DNA of 64,000 bases from Cinclus cinclus (lineage: Eukaryota > Chordata > Aves > Passeriformes > Cinclidae): the NCBI RefSeq assembly GCF_963662255.1, contig NC_085081.1, positions 1 through 64,000 on the forward strand. The letters are read 5' to 3'. Under the pieces are notes generated by a model. It did no database searches. It worked only from the letters and a program-made list of their open reading frames with translations, and was not told where the DNA came from. The number at the start of each line of letters is the position of its first letter. The first letter of the stretch is position 1. Below are positions 53,018 through 64,000 of the stretch, in pieces. The translations under genes were made by a program, and so were the position numbers.

Positions 53018-53240
53018 CGCCGCGGCCGCCGCCATCCACCGGAAGTCGCCTCAGAAACCCCGCGCGAACCGCTCTGCCAAGCGCCCCCCCCCAACTCTAT
53101 GGTTCTGAGGGGGGATTTCCGGTACTGGCGCGCATGCGCGGGGGGAACGCTCTACCCGCCCGGTCCTCCAGACTCTGTGGTCACGGGGTCCTCCCAGGGG
53201 TTTTCCCGCCCTTTTCGCAGCGCGCGAAGCCGTGAGGAGA
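53018..53240 (-). promoter_or_regulatory. XRCC1 promoter
   Basis: A perfect NRF1 palindrome GCGCATGCGC lies at 53130-53139, about 115 nt upstream of the XRCC1 ATG, next to a TTTCCGG ETS core. CpG-rich, no TATA box. Confidence 0.55.
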
Positions 53241-53382
53241 AAGGGGGGGAGCGATGAGGGCGGGGAGTAATTAAATCTCTGGGAGGGTAATTAGACCTAA
53301 TTATGCTTTGGGGGCGGTAATTAATTAACACTTGTCACTAATTACGACCAAAACGAGCCGGTTTTGGGGGGTTTCCAGGCGG

Positions 53383-53388
53383 TTTATT
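53383..53388 (-). promoter_or_regulatory. SMG9 poly(A) signal
   Basis: TTTATT on plus (AATAAA on minus), 32 nt after the SMG9 stop at 53420-53422. The transcript end lies only about 150-250 bp from the XRCC1 promoter. Confidence 0.8.
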
Positions 53389-53419
53389 GGTCCAGTGACG
53401 CCCTCCCAGTGCTCCCAGT

Positions 53420-56400
53420 TCAGCCCAGTAAGCGGCCATACTCGGCCAAGGCCGATGATTTCTTCACCCCGTCCCAGATGCGGGCAGCGTAGTGGAACCT
53501 GTGACCAGTACAGACCAGTATGGACAACTACAGACTCGTACAGGTAAGAGAACACTCTCCAAGTTACCTCCAAAACTCATCCCAGTTTCTCCCAGTTGCC
53601 CCAAACCCCTTCCCAGTTCCTCCCACTCCCCCCAGATCCCCTCCCAGTGCCCCCAAATCCTATCCCAGTTCCTCCCGATCCCTCCCAGTTCTTCCAGTTC
53701 CTCCCACTCCCTCCAATTCCCCTCCCAGTTCCTCCCCAGGTACTTTGCAGTCCCTCCCAGTGCCCCCAAATCTCCTCCCAGTGCCTCCCAGTAACCCCAA
53801 CCCCCCTCCCAGTTCCTCCCAGTGCCCCCAAATCCCCACCCAGTGCCCCCAAACCCCCTCCCAGTTCCTCCTGATCCCTCCCAGTTCCTCCCAGTCCCCC
53901 CAGATCCCCTCCCAGTGCCCCCAAACCCCATCCCAGTTCCTCCTGATCCCTCCCAGTTCCTCCCAGTGCCCCCAAATCCCCACCCAGTGCCCCCAAACTC
54001 CATCCCAGTTCCTCCTGAGCCTTCCCAGTTCCTCCCAGTGCCCACCCAGGTCCTTCCCAGTCCCTCCCAGTGCCCCCAAACCCCCTCCCAGTGCCCCCAA
54101 ATCCCCACCCAGTGCCCCCAAACCCCCTCCCAGTTCCTCCCAGTGCCCCCAAACCCCATCCCAGTGCCCCCAAATCCCCACCCAGTGCCCCCAAACCCCC
54201 TCCCAGTTCCCTCCCAGTCTCACCAGTTCCTCTCGGTCAGCAGGCTGTGGGATAACTGGGAGCGTGCGGCCGCCAGGACCCTCCCCCTCAGCCGGGCCAG
54301 GAGCCCCCCGACCCCCCCCCGACCCCGGAATGGGGGCAGGGCTGGGAACAGAGCCCCTCCCCCACCTGGGGGAGGCACACGGGGAATTACTGGGAGGTAC
54401 TGGGAGAGACTGGGATATAATGGGAGACACTGGGATGTACTGGGAGACACTGGGATGTACTGGGAGAGGGGTTCAGGGGTGCTGGGAGTAACTGGGAGAA
54501 GATTTGGGGGGGCTGGGAGGGGGTTTGGGGTGGGTTTAGAGAGGACTGGAATGGACTGGGAGGTACTGGGAGAGACTGGGAGGTACTGGGAGAGACTGGG
54601 ATGTACTGGGAGACACTGGGATGTACTGGGAGAGGGGTTCAGGGGTGCTGGGAGTAACTGGGAGAAGATTTGGGGGGGCTGGGAGGGGTTTGGGGTGGGT
54701 TTAGAGAGGGCTGGAATGGACTGGGATGTACTGGGAGGTACTGGGAGAGACTGGGATATAATGGGAGAGACTGGGATGTACTGGGAGACACTGGGAGGTA
54801 CTGGGAGAGACTGGGATGTACTGGGAGAAGACTTAGGGGGAACTGGGAGAGTGTTCCAGCCTTGAACAGGGACACTGGGATGGACTGGGATGAACTGGGA
54901 TGGAGCTCAGGGGGGAGTTACTGGTCCGTACTGGTTTGTACTGGTTTGTACTGGTTTGTACTGGTCTCACCTGCCCGGGGCAGGGCGTCCTCGGCCTCGT
55001 CCTCCAGGGGGGGCAGCAGGAACAGATTGACCTCGGCCTCGGGGGGGGCCGGGGGCACCCCCAGACTGGAACTGCTGGGGAGCAGCTCCCGCATGGACAG
55101 GGAGCCTGGAAACCCCAAAATCACCTGAAACTCACCTGAAACTCACCTGAAACTCACCTGAAACTCACCTGAAACTCACCTGAAACTCACCTGAAACTCA
55201 CCTGAAACTCACCTAAAATTCACCTAAAACTCACCTAAAATCACCCCAAAATCAGCTTAAAATCACCCCAAAAATCACCCCAAAATCACCCCAAAACTCA
55301 CCTGAAACTCACCTGAAACTCACCTAAAACTCACCTGAAACTCACCTGAAACTCACCTGAAACTCACCTAAAACTCACCTGAAACTCACCTGAAACTCAC
55401 CTAAAATTCACCTAAAATTCACCTAAAACTCACCTAAAATCACCCCAAAATTCATCAAAAAATCCACCCAAAATCCCCCAAAACCCATCTGGGACCCCCC
55501 AAAATCCTCCCAAAACCCACCTGGGACCTCCCAAATCCCACCTGGAACCCCCCCAAACCCACCTGGGACCCCCTAAAATCCTCCCAAATCCCACCTGGGA
55601 CCCCCCAAACCCACCTGGGACGCCCCAAATCTCACCTGCAACCCCCCCAAACCCACCTGGGACCCCCCAAATCTCACCTGGAACCCCCCCAAACCCACCT
55701 GGGACCCCCTAAAATCCTCCCAAATCCCACCTGGGACCCCCCAAAACCCACCTGGGACCCCCCAAAATCCTCCCAAAACCCACCTGGGACCCCTAAAACT
55801 CACCTGGGACCCCCCCAAATCCCACCTGGGTCCCCCAAAACCCACCTGGGATGCCCCAAATCTCACCTGGAACCCCCCCAAACCCACCTGGGACCCCCTA
55901 AAATCCTCCCAAATCCCACCTGGGACCCCCCAAATCCCACCTGGGACCCACCCAAATCCCACCTGGGACCCCCCAAAACCCACCTTGGACCCCCCAAATC
56001 CCACCTGGGATCCCTAAAACTCACCTGGGATCCCCCAAAACCCACCTGGGACGCCCCAAATCTCACCTGGAACCCCCCCAAACCCACCTGGGACCCCCTA
56101 AAATCCTCCCAAATCCCACCTGGGACCCCTAAAACTCACCTGGGACCCCCCCAAATCCCACCTGGGTCCCCCAAAACCCACCTGGGATGCCCCAAATCTC
56201 ACCTGGAGCCCCCCCAAAACCCACCTGAGATGCCCCAAATCTCACCTGGAACCCCCCCAAACCCACCTGGGACCCCCCCAACCCACCTGGGACCCCCTAA
56301 AATCCTCCCAAATCCCACCTGGGACCCCCCCAACCCACCTGGGACCCCCCAAAATCCTCCCAAAACCCACCTGGGATCTCCCAAATCCCACCTGGGACCC

Positions 56401-59400
56401 CTAAAACTCACCTGGGACCCCCCCAAATCCCACCTGGGTCCCCCAAAACCCACCTGAGATGCCCCAAATCTCACCTGGAACCCCCCCAAATCCCACTTGG
56501 GACCCCCCAAATCCCACCTGGGCCCCCCCCAAATCCCACCTGGGACCCCCTAAAATCCTCCCAAATCCCACCTGGGACCCCCCCAAGCCACCTGGGACCC
56601 CCCAAATTCGCCGTACCCCGGTACTTGAGGCGGGAGTGAGCCATGAGCCTGCCCAGCACTCGCTGCATCTGCGCCAGGCGCCGCGGGGAGAAACACTCGG
56701 GGGGAGCCCGGGTCTGTACGAACACTGGGGAGGGGACACACCTGGGCTTACCTGGCGGGTACCTGGGCACACCTGGGACACACCTGGGGGTAGCTGGGGC
56801 ACACCTGGGGGTAGCTGGGGCACACCTGGGGGTACCTGGGCACACCTGGGACACACCTGGGGGTAGCTGGGGCACACCTGGGGGCATCTGGGACACACCT
56901 GGGCACACCTGGGCACACCTGGGACACACCTGGGGGTAGCTGGGGCACACCTGGGACACACCTGGGGGTAGCTGGGGCACACCTGGGGGCATCTGGGACA
57001 CCTGGGGGTACCTGGGCACACCTGGGACACACCTGGGGGTAGCTGGGGCACACCTGGGACACACCTGGGGGTAGCTGGGGCACACCTGGGGGCATCTGGG
57101 ACACACCTGGGGGTACCTGGGCACACCTGGGATGCGCCTGGGGGTATCTGCGGGCACCTGGGACACACCTGGGGGCATCTGGCACACCTGGGGGTACCTG
57201 GGCACACCTGGGGTACACCTGGGGGTAGCTGGGGCACACCTGGGACGCGCCTGGGGGTATCTGGCACACCTGGGGGCATCTGGGACACACCTGGGCACAC
57301 CTGGGCACACCTGGGACGCGCCTGGGGGGTATCTGGGGGCACCTGGGACACACCTGGGGGCATCTGGCACACCTGGGTGTAGCTGGGAAGAACCTGGGAC
57401 ACACCTGGGGGCACCTGGGACACACCTGGGGGCATCTGGGCACATCTGGGCGTAGCTGGGAGGTACCTGGGACACACCTGTGACACGCCTGGGGGCACCT
57501 GGGGTTACCTGGGCACACCTGGGACACACATGGGGGCATCTGGGCACACCTGGAGGTACCTGAGCACACCTGGGGGTACCTGGGGCACACCTGGGATGCA
57601 CCTGGGGGGTGTCTGGGGGCACCTGGGACACACCTGGGGGCATCTGGCACACCTGGGTGTAGCTGGGAAGTACCTGGGACACACCTGGGGTTACCTGGGC
57701 ACACCTGGGACACACCTGGGGGCATCTGGGCACATCTGGGGGTACCTGGGGGCATCTGGGCACACCTGGAGGTACCTGAGCACACCTGGGGGCATCTGGG
57801 CGCACCTGGGGGTACCTGGGGCACACCTGGGGGTAGCTGGGGGGGTTTGTGGGACACACCTGGGACACACCTGGGGGCATTTGGGCACACCTGGTGGTAC
57901 CTGGGACACACCTGGTGGTACCTGGGACACACCTGGGGGTACCTGGGACACCTGGGGGTAGCTGGGACACACCTGGGCGGTGCGGGGATGGATCTATAGG
58001 GCACATCTATAGGATCAGGATCTATGGGGCAGGACCCATAGTATCAATTGCTATAGGGTCAGTTCCTAGAGTCAGGATCTCTGGGGTCAGGATCTATAGG
58101 GCCAGGATCTATGGGGTCAGGATCTATGGGGTCAGGATCTATAGGGTCAGGATCTATGGGGTCAGGATCTATGGGGTCAGGATCTATGGGGTCAGGATCT
58201 ATAGGGCCAGGATCTATGGGGTCAGGATCTATGGGGTCAGGATCTATGGGGCAGGCCCCATAGGGTGAGTTCCTATGGGGTCAGGATCTCTAGGTCAGGA
58301 TCTCTAGGTCAGGATCTATGGGGCAGGACCCATAGTATCAATTGCTATAGGGTCAGTTCCTAGAGTCAGGATCTCTGGGGTCAGGATCTATAGGGCCAGG
58401 ATCTATGGGGTCAGGATCTATGGGGTCAGGATCTATAGGGTCAGGATCTATAGGGCCAGGATCTATGGGGTCAGGATCTATGGGGTCAGGATCTATGGGG
58501 CAGGCCCCATAGGGTGAGTTCCTATGGGGTCAGGATCTCTAGGTCAGGATCTCTAGGTCAGGATCTATGGGGCAGGACCCATAGTATCAATTGCTATAGG
58601 GTCAGTTCCTAGAGTCAGGATCTCTGGGGTCAGGATCTATAGGGTCAGGATCTATAGGGCCAGGATCTCTAGGTCAGGATCTATAGGGTCAGGATCTATA
58701 GGGCCAGGATCTATGGGGTCAGGATCTATGGGGTCAGGATCTATAGGGCAGGCCCCATAGGGTGAGTTCCTATGGGGTCAGGATCTCTATGTCAGGATCT
58801 ATGGGGTCAGGATCTCTATGTCAGGATCTATAGGGTCAGGATCTATTGGTCAGGATCTATAGGGTCAGGATCTATGGGGTCAGGATCTATAGGTCAGGAT
58901 CTCTAGGTCAGGATCTATGGGGCAGGCCCCATAGGGTCAGGATCTATAGGGTCAGGATCTCTAGGTCAGGATCTATGGGGCAGGCCCCATAGGGTGAGTT
59001 CCTATGGGGTCAGGATCTACAGGGTCAGGATCTCTAGGTCAGGATCTCTAGGTCAGGATCTATGGGGTCAGGCCCCATAGGGTGAGTTCCTATGGGGTCA
59101 GGATCTACAGGGTCAGGATCTCTAGGTCAGGATCTCTAGGTCAGGATCTATGGGGTCAGGCCCCATAGGGTGAGTTCCTATGGGGTCAGGATCTACAGGG
59201 TCAGGATCTCTAGGTCAGGATCTATGGGGTCAGGATCTATGGGGTCAGGATCTATGGGGCTGCCCCATAGGCTCACCCAGGTGTGGATAATACTCCGAGG
59301 GCTCCTCAGCCCCGGCCCCGCTCGAGTCGTGGCTCGGGGACGGCGTCGGCGGCTTCACCATCTCGGCTGTGTGCAGGAACCTGGGCAAAGGTGGGGAACC

Positions 59401-62400
59401 CGCGGGAGTTCGGGGGAATTTGGGGGAATTTGGGGGAATTTGGGGGAAATTTGGGGGAATTTGGGGCAGTTTTGGGGAAATTTGGAGGAATTTGGGGCAG
59501 TTTGGGGAAATTTGGGGGAAATTTGGGGGAATTTGGGGCAGTTTTGGGGAAATTTGGGGGAATTTGGGGCAGTTTGGGGAAATTTGGGGGAATTTGGGGG
59601 AAATTTGGGGGAAATTTGGGGGAATTTGGGGCAGTTTGGGGAAATTTGGGGGAAGTTGGGGCAGTTTGGGGAAATTTGGAGGAATTTGGGGCAGTTTGGG
59701 GAAATTTGGGGGAATTTGGGGCAGTTTGGGGAAATTTGGAGGAATTTGGGGCAGTTTTGGGGAAATTTATGGGGAAATTTGGGGAAATTTACCACGAAAT
59801 TTGGGGCAGTTTGGGGAAATTTGGGGGAATTTGGGGCAGTTTGGGGAAATTTGGGGGAATTTGGGGCAGTTTTGGGGAAATTTGGGGAAATTTGGGGCAG
59901 TTTGGGGAAATTTGGGGGAATTTGGGGCAGTTTTGGGGAAATTTGGGGGAATTTGGGGCAGTTTTGGGGAAATTTGGAGGAATTTGGGGGAATTTGGGGC
60001 AGTTTGGGGAAATTTGGGGGAATTTGGGGAAATTTGGGGCAGTTTGAGGAAATTTGGGGAAATTTGGGGCAGTTTTGGGGAAATTTATGGGGTCAGTTCC
60101 AGGTCAATTTTAGACCAATTATGGGGCAGTTTTGGGGTCATTTTTGGGGCAGTTTTGGGGTCATTTTTGGGGCAGTTTTGGGGTCACTTCAGGGTCACTT
60201 TTGGGATCATTTTTGGGGTCACTTCGAGATGATTTTTTGGGTGAGTTTTGGGGGAACTGCGAGGTCACTTCAGGACCATTTTTGTGGTCACCGAGGTGAT
60301 TTTTGAGATTTTTTTTTTTGGGGTAATTTGAGGTCATTTTGGGGTCACTTTGAGGTGATTTTTGGGGTCACTTTTAGGTCACTTCGGGGTCACTTCAGGG
60401 TCACTTCGGGGACCATTTTTGGGTCACTTTGGGGTCACTTTGAGGTCACTGCAGGATCATTTTTTGGGTCACTTCGAGGTGATTTTTGGGGTCACTTTAG
60501 GGTCATTTTTGGGGTCACTTCGAGGTGATTTTTGGGGTCACTTCAGGGTCACTTTAGGGTCATTTTTGGGGTCACTTCAGGGTCATTTTTGGGGTCACTT
60601 TGAGGTCACTTCGAGGTGATTTTCGGGGTCACTTTAGGGTCATTTTTGGGGTCACTTTGAGGTGATTTTTAGGGTCACTTTTAGGTCACTTCGGGGTCAC
60701 TTCAGGGTCACTTCGGGGACCATTTTTGGGTCATTTTGGGGTCACTTCGGGGACCATTTTTGGGTCACTTTGGGGTCACTTTGAGGTCACTGCAGGATCA
60801 TTTTTTGGGTCACTTTGAGGTGATTTTTGGGGTCACTTTAGGGTCATTTTTGGGGTCACTTCGAGGTGATTTTTGGGGTCACTTCAGGGTCACTTTAGGG
60901 TCATTTTTGGGGTCACTTCAGGGTCATTTTTGGGGTCACTTTGAGGTCACTTCGAGGTGATTTTTGGGGTCACTTTAGGATCATTTTTGGGGTCACTTCG
61001 AGGTGATTTTTGGGGTCACTTCAGGGTCACTTTAGGGTCATTTTTAGGGTCACTTCAGGGTCATTTTTGGGGTCACTTTGAGGTGATTTTCGAGGTCACT
61101 TCGGGGTCAACTCAGGACCATTTTTGGGATCGCTTCGAGCTCACTTCGGGGTCACTTCAGGGTCATTTCTGGGGTCACTTTGGGGTCACTCTGAGATGAT
61201 TTTTTTTTTTTTTTTGGGGGGGGGAAGTTCCCTCCCAATTCCCCACCTGTAGAGCCCCAGGTCCGTGAACCAATCCTGCACCAGCAGCACCACGTGACAC
61301 ACGGTGAACAGGAAGGCGGCGATCTGCAGCGACTGCAGGTTCAGGAACTCAATTAGCTTAATTAATTAGCTCAATTAACCCCGTCAGCCCCGCCGGCCCC
61401 GCCCTCACCTGCGTCTCCACGTAGGCGTGGGGCAGCGCGAATTCCGGAGGGAGCTTCCGGTCGTTGTTGATCAGGTGATCCAGGTGGGCGGGGCTTAGGA
61501 TGGGCTGGGGGCGGGGAAGTGTGGGGAGGGTGAGGCCACGCCCGCCGCGATTATGATAATGAGTGGGGGGGGGGTGGGGAAAGGGAGGGGTTAGTTAATT
61601 AAGGTAATTGGGGGGTGAGGCGGTGTTTTGGGGGAAATACGGTAATGGGGTGAGGGTGGGGATTAGGGTGATTACGGTAATTGGGGTAATTACGGTAATT
61701 GGGGCCAGTGTGGGGATTAGGGTGATTACGGTAATTGGGTAATTACGGTAATTGGGGTAATTATGGTAATTGGGGCCAGTGTGGGGATTACGGTAATTAC
61801 GGTAATTGGGGTAATTATGGTAATTGGGGCCAGTGTGGGGATTACGGTAATTACGGTAATTGGGGGTCAGTGTGGGGATTAGGGTAATTACGGTAATTGG
61901 GTAATTACGGTAATTGGGGTAATTATGGTAATTGGGGCCAGTGTGGGGATTATGGTAATTATGGTAATTGGGTAATTACGGTAATTGGGGCCAGTGTGGG
62001 GATTATGGTAATTACGGTAATTAACGAGGTAATTACGGTAAGTGGGGATTAAGATAATTACGGTAATTGGGTAATTAAGGCGATGGAGTAATTATGGTAA
62101 TGGGTTAATTATGGTAATTGGGGTAATTAATGGGGATTGGGGTAATTACGGTAACTGGGTAATTAAGGTAAGCTACAGTAATTAGGGTAATTACGGTAGT
62201 TGGTGTAAATACGGTAATTAGAGCAATTATGGTAATGGGGGCTAATTGTGGTAATTATGGTAATGCGGTAATTATGGTAATTTGGGGATAATTACGGTAA
62301 TGGTTAATTACGGTAATTGGGGATAATTACGGTAATCGGGGATAATTAACAGCAACAACTTGAACATAAACGTGGCCTAACCCGATCCTAATTAAGGATT

Positions 62401-64000
62401 AATTATTGGCTAATTAGGAACTAATTAGGCGCTAATTAGCGATTCATTGAGAGCAATCACGGCACTTCCGGGCTATTATTAGCGCTAATTAACGGCAATT
62501 AGAGCTAATTAATGGCAATTAAAGCCGAACTCCGGCTGGGGGGTAATTAATGCAAATCAATGCTAATTAATGCTAATTAATGCTAATTACCTGCGTGTCC
62601 AGGAAGAGCACGCGCTCCTGGGTGACGAAGAGATCGATGCCCCCGGTCTGGGCCCCGCCCCTTTCCCGCAGCTCCGGCGGCTGCGGCCGGAACACGAAGG
62701 ACCTGCACCAGTATGGACCAGTATAAACCAGTATGGACCGGTATAAACCAGTATGGACCGGTATAAACCAGTATAAACCAGTACAGAAGGTATGGACCAG
62801 TGTAAACCAGTACGGACCGGTATTAACCCATATGGACCCGTAACCCCTAAACCCATCCCAGTATGTCCCAGTATATCCCAGTCCTTCCCAGTCCCCCCCA
62901 ACCCCACTCCCAGTCCCTCCCAGTCTCTCCCAGTCTCTCCCAGTCCCTCCCAACCCCACTCCCAGTCCCTCCCAGTCTCTCCCAGTCCCTCCGAGTCCCC
63001 CGTAACCCCACTCCCAGTCCCTCCCAGTCGCTCCCAGTCCCTCCCAGTACCTGGGATCCTCCTCGGGCTGGTTCCCAGCCAGCAGTGACAGCACCGTGGA
63101 TTTCCCAGTTCCCTGCAGCCCCAAGGCTCCCACCACCAGCACGTCCGTCTGCTCCAGCAGGAACTGGGAGCACTGGGAGTCACTGGGAGGCCCCTCCCCC
63201 ACCGGCCCTTCCCCACCCCACCGGCCCCTCCCCCACCTCCAGGGCGCTGTCGCACCAGTTCATCTGCTCGTCCACCAGTTTGATACTGGTTTTCATCTTC
63301 TCGGGCGCCGCCAGCCGAGCCTGGGCCTGGGCGGCTGGGGGGAGGGGTCAGGGCTGGGACACGCCCACTCTGGGACACGCCCACGAGCGCTGACCCCTCC
63401 CCTAATTAATTACACACTGGACACGCCCACTGTGGTTTAACCCTGCCCCTTTTAACCAGCCAATTAAAACTGAGCTGGTTTAGCCATGCCCACAATGACC
63501 ACACCCTTAATCCCACCCCTGCATCCAATCACCTTGAGCCTTGTATTTCAGCCCCACCCACCAATTATGGCCACACCCAAACATGGTCACGCCCACAGTG
63601 GCCACACCCACAATGACCACACCCACAACAACCACACCCAAATGTGGCCACGCCTGCAATGACCACACCCAAACGTGGCCATGCCCACAATGACCACACC
63701 CATAACCACACCCAAATGTGGCCACACCCACAAGAACCACACCTGAATGTGGCCACTCCCCGAATGTGACCTAACCCTTTTTGAGTGCCAACCCCCATCC
63801 TTTTAGCCCCGCCCACAAACCTCGACCACGCCCATTGTAAACCACACCCAACCATGACCACAGCCCGACCCCCTTGAACCCCGCCCCTCTTAGCCCCGCC
63901 CCTCATGCCCCACCCACTCACGGTCGAGAGCAGCGGGCGGGGCCAGCCCCCGGCTGTGCAGTTGATAGACGGGCTGGGTGGGGCGTGGCCCCTCCCTCTC
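53420..64000 (-). CDS. SMG9: SMG9, nonsense-mediated decay factor (5' exons outside the window)
   Basis: Exons in order: 64000-63922 (cut by the window edge), 63334-63237, 63163-63051, 62702-62591, 61504-61409, 61332-61247, 59380-59277, 56724-56617, 55105-54971, 54365-54224 and 53498-53420, all in phase (about 383 visible residues). SMG9 forms the SMG1C kinase complex with SMG1 and SMG8 and controls UPF1 phosphorylation. Landmarks: TQPVYQLHSRG, SIKLVDEQMNWCDSALE, the P-loop in VLVVGALGLQGTGKSTVLSL, RGGAQTGGIDLFVTQERVLF ending LDTQ, LDHLINNDRKLPPEFALPHA, LQIAAFLFTVCHVVLLVQDW, TAEMVKPPTPSPSHDSSG, SPRRLAQMQRVLGRLMAHSR, EAEVNLFLLPPLEDEAEDA, SQLSHSLLTERNW and ARIWDGVKKSSALAEYGRLL. The PSPSHDSS stretch is Ser-rich as in human. 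The donor after 56617 is a weak GTACGG. All large introns are repeat-filled. Confidence 0.96.
53575..54222. repeat. CCCAGTTCCTCCCAGTGCCC minisatellite starting at an SMG9 donor
   Basis: Sense strand GTGAGACTGGGAGGGAACTG at the donor of exon 54224-54365 leads straight into ACTGGGAGGAACTGGGAGGG and GGTTTGGGGGCACTGGG units. Confidence 0.88.
54370..54970. repeat. GGGATGTACTGGGAGACACT minisatellite and ACTGGTTTGT array, SMG9 intron
   Basis: From 54380 to 54860 there are ACTGGGAGAC units with two copies of a GGGGTTCAGGGGTGCTGGGA block (54472, 54634). From 54918 to 54966 there are TACTGGTTTG units which, on the sense strand, start at the donor (GTGAGACCAGTACAAACCAG). The main array is antisense to SMG9, unlike its relatives. 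Confidence 0.85.
55108..55480 (-). repeat. 11-bp array of perfect 5' splice-site motifs, SMG9 intron
   Basis: ACTCACCTGAA units. On the transcribed sense (minus) strand about 14 units contain the exact U1-complementary CAGGTGAGT, and others are CTAGGTGAG... type variants (TTTAGGTGAG). The array lies immediately upstream of the acceptor of exon 54971-55105. Confidence 0.92.
55485..56615. repeat. CCCACCTGGGACCCCCCAAA minisatellite, SMG9 intron
   Basis: About 22-25-bp units; the sense strand reads TTTGGGGGGTCCCAGGTGGG. A long block (CCCAAATCTCACCTGGAACC onward, about 180-190 bp) recurs near 55626, 55856, 56056, 56236 and 56465. Confidence 0.88.
56745..57980. repeat. ACACCTGGGGGTAGCTGGGG minisatellite, SMG9 intron
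   Basis: Units ACACCTGGGACACACCTGGG, GGTAGCTGGGGC and GGCATCTGGGAC. The sense strand is CCCAGGTGTGTCCCAGGTGT. All minus frames are open for 400-500 codons, a composition effect. Confidence 0.88.
57985..59276. repeat. 15-bp TCAGGATCTATGGGG minisatellite with higher-order blocks, SMG9 intron
   Basis: A longer block (CCCATAGTATCAATTGCTAT, then TTCCTAGAGTCAGGATCTC) recurs at about 58028, 58329 and 58576. A second block (CCCCATAGGGTGAGTTCCTA) recurs at least six times. On the sense strand the donor of exon 59277-59380 (GTGAGCCTATGGGGCAGCCC) enters the array within ten bases. Confidence 0.9.
59400..60095. repeat. AATTTGGGGCAGTTTGGGGA minisatellite, SMG9 intron
   Basis: Units AATTTGGGGGAATTTGGGGC and AGTTTTGGGGAAATTTGGGG abut the acceptor of exon 59277-59380. 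Confidence 0.88.
60096..61220. repeat. GGGGTCACTTTGAGGTCACT minisatellite, SMG9 intron
   Basis: Units TCATTTTTGGGGTCACTTC, GAGGTGATTTTTGGGGTC. A block of about 340-370 bp (60355-60620) is repeated with few changes at 60730-60990. AGGTCA half-sites (nuclear-receptor type) occur many times as a by-product. Confidence 0.85.
61560..62590. repeat. GGTAATTACGGTAATTGGGG array starting at an SMG9 donor
   Basis: From 61600 to 62345 units are GGTAATTACGGTAATTGGG, with a GGGGCCAGTGTGGGGATTA marker repeated about six times. From 62540 to 62590 the sense strand reads GTAATTAGCATTAATTAGCA from the donor onward. The segment 62345-62520 is a non-repetitive AT-rich interval. Confidence 0.85.
62700..63050. 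repeat. ACCAGTATGG and CCCAGTCCCTCCCAGTCTCT minisatellites, SMG9 intron
   Basis: From 62705 to 62830 units are GACCAGTATAAACCAGTATG. From 62850 to 63050 they are CCCAGTCCCTCCCAGTCTCT. The sense strand at the donor of exon 63051-63163 reads GTACTGGGAGGGACTGGGAG. Confidence 0.88.
63410..63920. repeat. CCACACCCACAATGACCACA minisatellite, SMG9 intron
   Basis: Units of about 12-14 bp (GGCCACACCC, ACAATGACCACACCC, AAATGTGGCCACGCCC). CACCC boxes are abundant as a result. Confidence 0.8.

Noticed and set aside
56471..58006. Minus-strand frames over 400 codons rich in Cys-Pro
   Set aside because: In-phase reading of the CCCAGGTGT array of an SMG9 intron; only the SMG9 exon 56617-56724 within it is real.

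Overview
The window is a gene-dense vertebrate segment, most likely a bird GC-rich microchromosome. The coding exons align with human chromosome 19q13.2-q13.31 genes, introns are short, and nearly every intron is packed with minisatellites. All product names come from recognising conserved protein segments by eye. No database search was run. Exon borders were placed by reading GT/AG sites and checking codon phase.

Layout: the 3' part of CIC (+, 322-4212); RPS19 (+, 5232-9034); about 5 kb with a CpG promoter of unknown target, an LTR-like remnant and a long minisatellite; CADM4 (+, 14344-21484); ZNF576 (+, 22681-24050) convergent with a ZNF428-like gene (-, 24401-25483); LYPD3 (+, 27027-29900, first LU domain not recognised, 200-N gap at 28548-28747); PHLDB3 (-, 33466-38582, N-terminus not found); ETHE1 (-, 39660-47286, complete); XRCC1 (-, 48140-53017); SMG9 (-, 53420 to the right edge, 5' truncated). 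The human neighbourhood is kept as a set (CIC, RPS19, CADM4, ZNF576, ZNF428, LYPD3, PHLDB3, ETHE1, XRCC1, SMG9) but in a different order. The genes are unrelated housekeeping and adhesion functions: transcriptional repression, ribosome biogenesis, cell adhesion, sulfide oxidation, single-strand break repair and nonsense-mediated decay. They do not form a pathway.

The most unusual property is the intron architecture. In many introns the tandem array starts at the 5' splice site, so the donor itself is the first repeat unit. In two genes the array has captured exon sequence. RPS19 carries ten extra copies of the acceptor plus the start of one coding exon. XRCC1 carries a second copy of the 3' end of a BRCT exon with its donor. 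Coding sequence is also touched: CADM4 has an in-frame 21-bp duplication and LYPD3 has an 18-bp coding minisatellite. Two single-base phase conflicts (XRCC1, PHLDB3) lie at homopolymers and are probably assembly errors.
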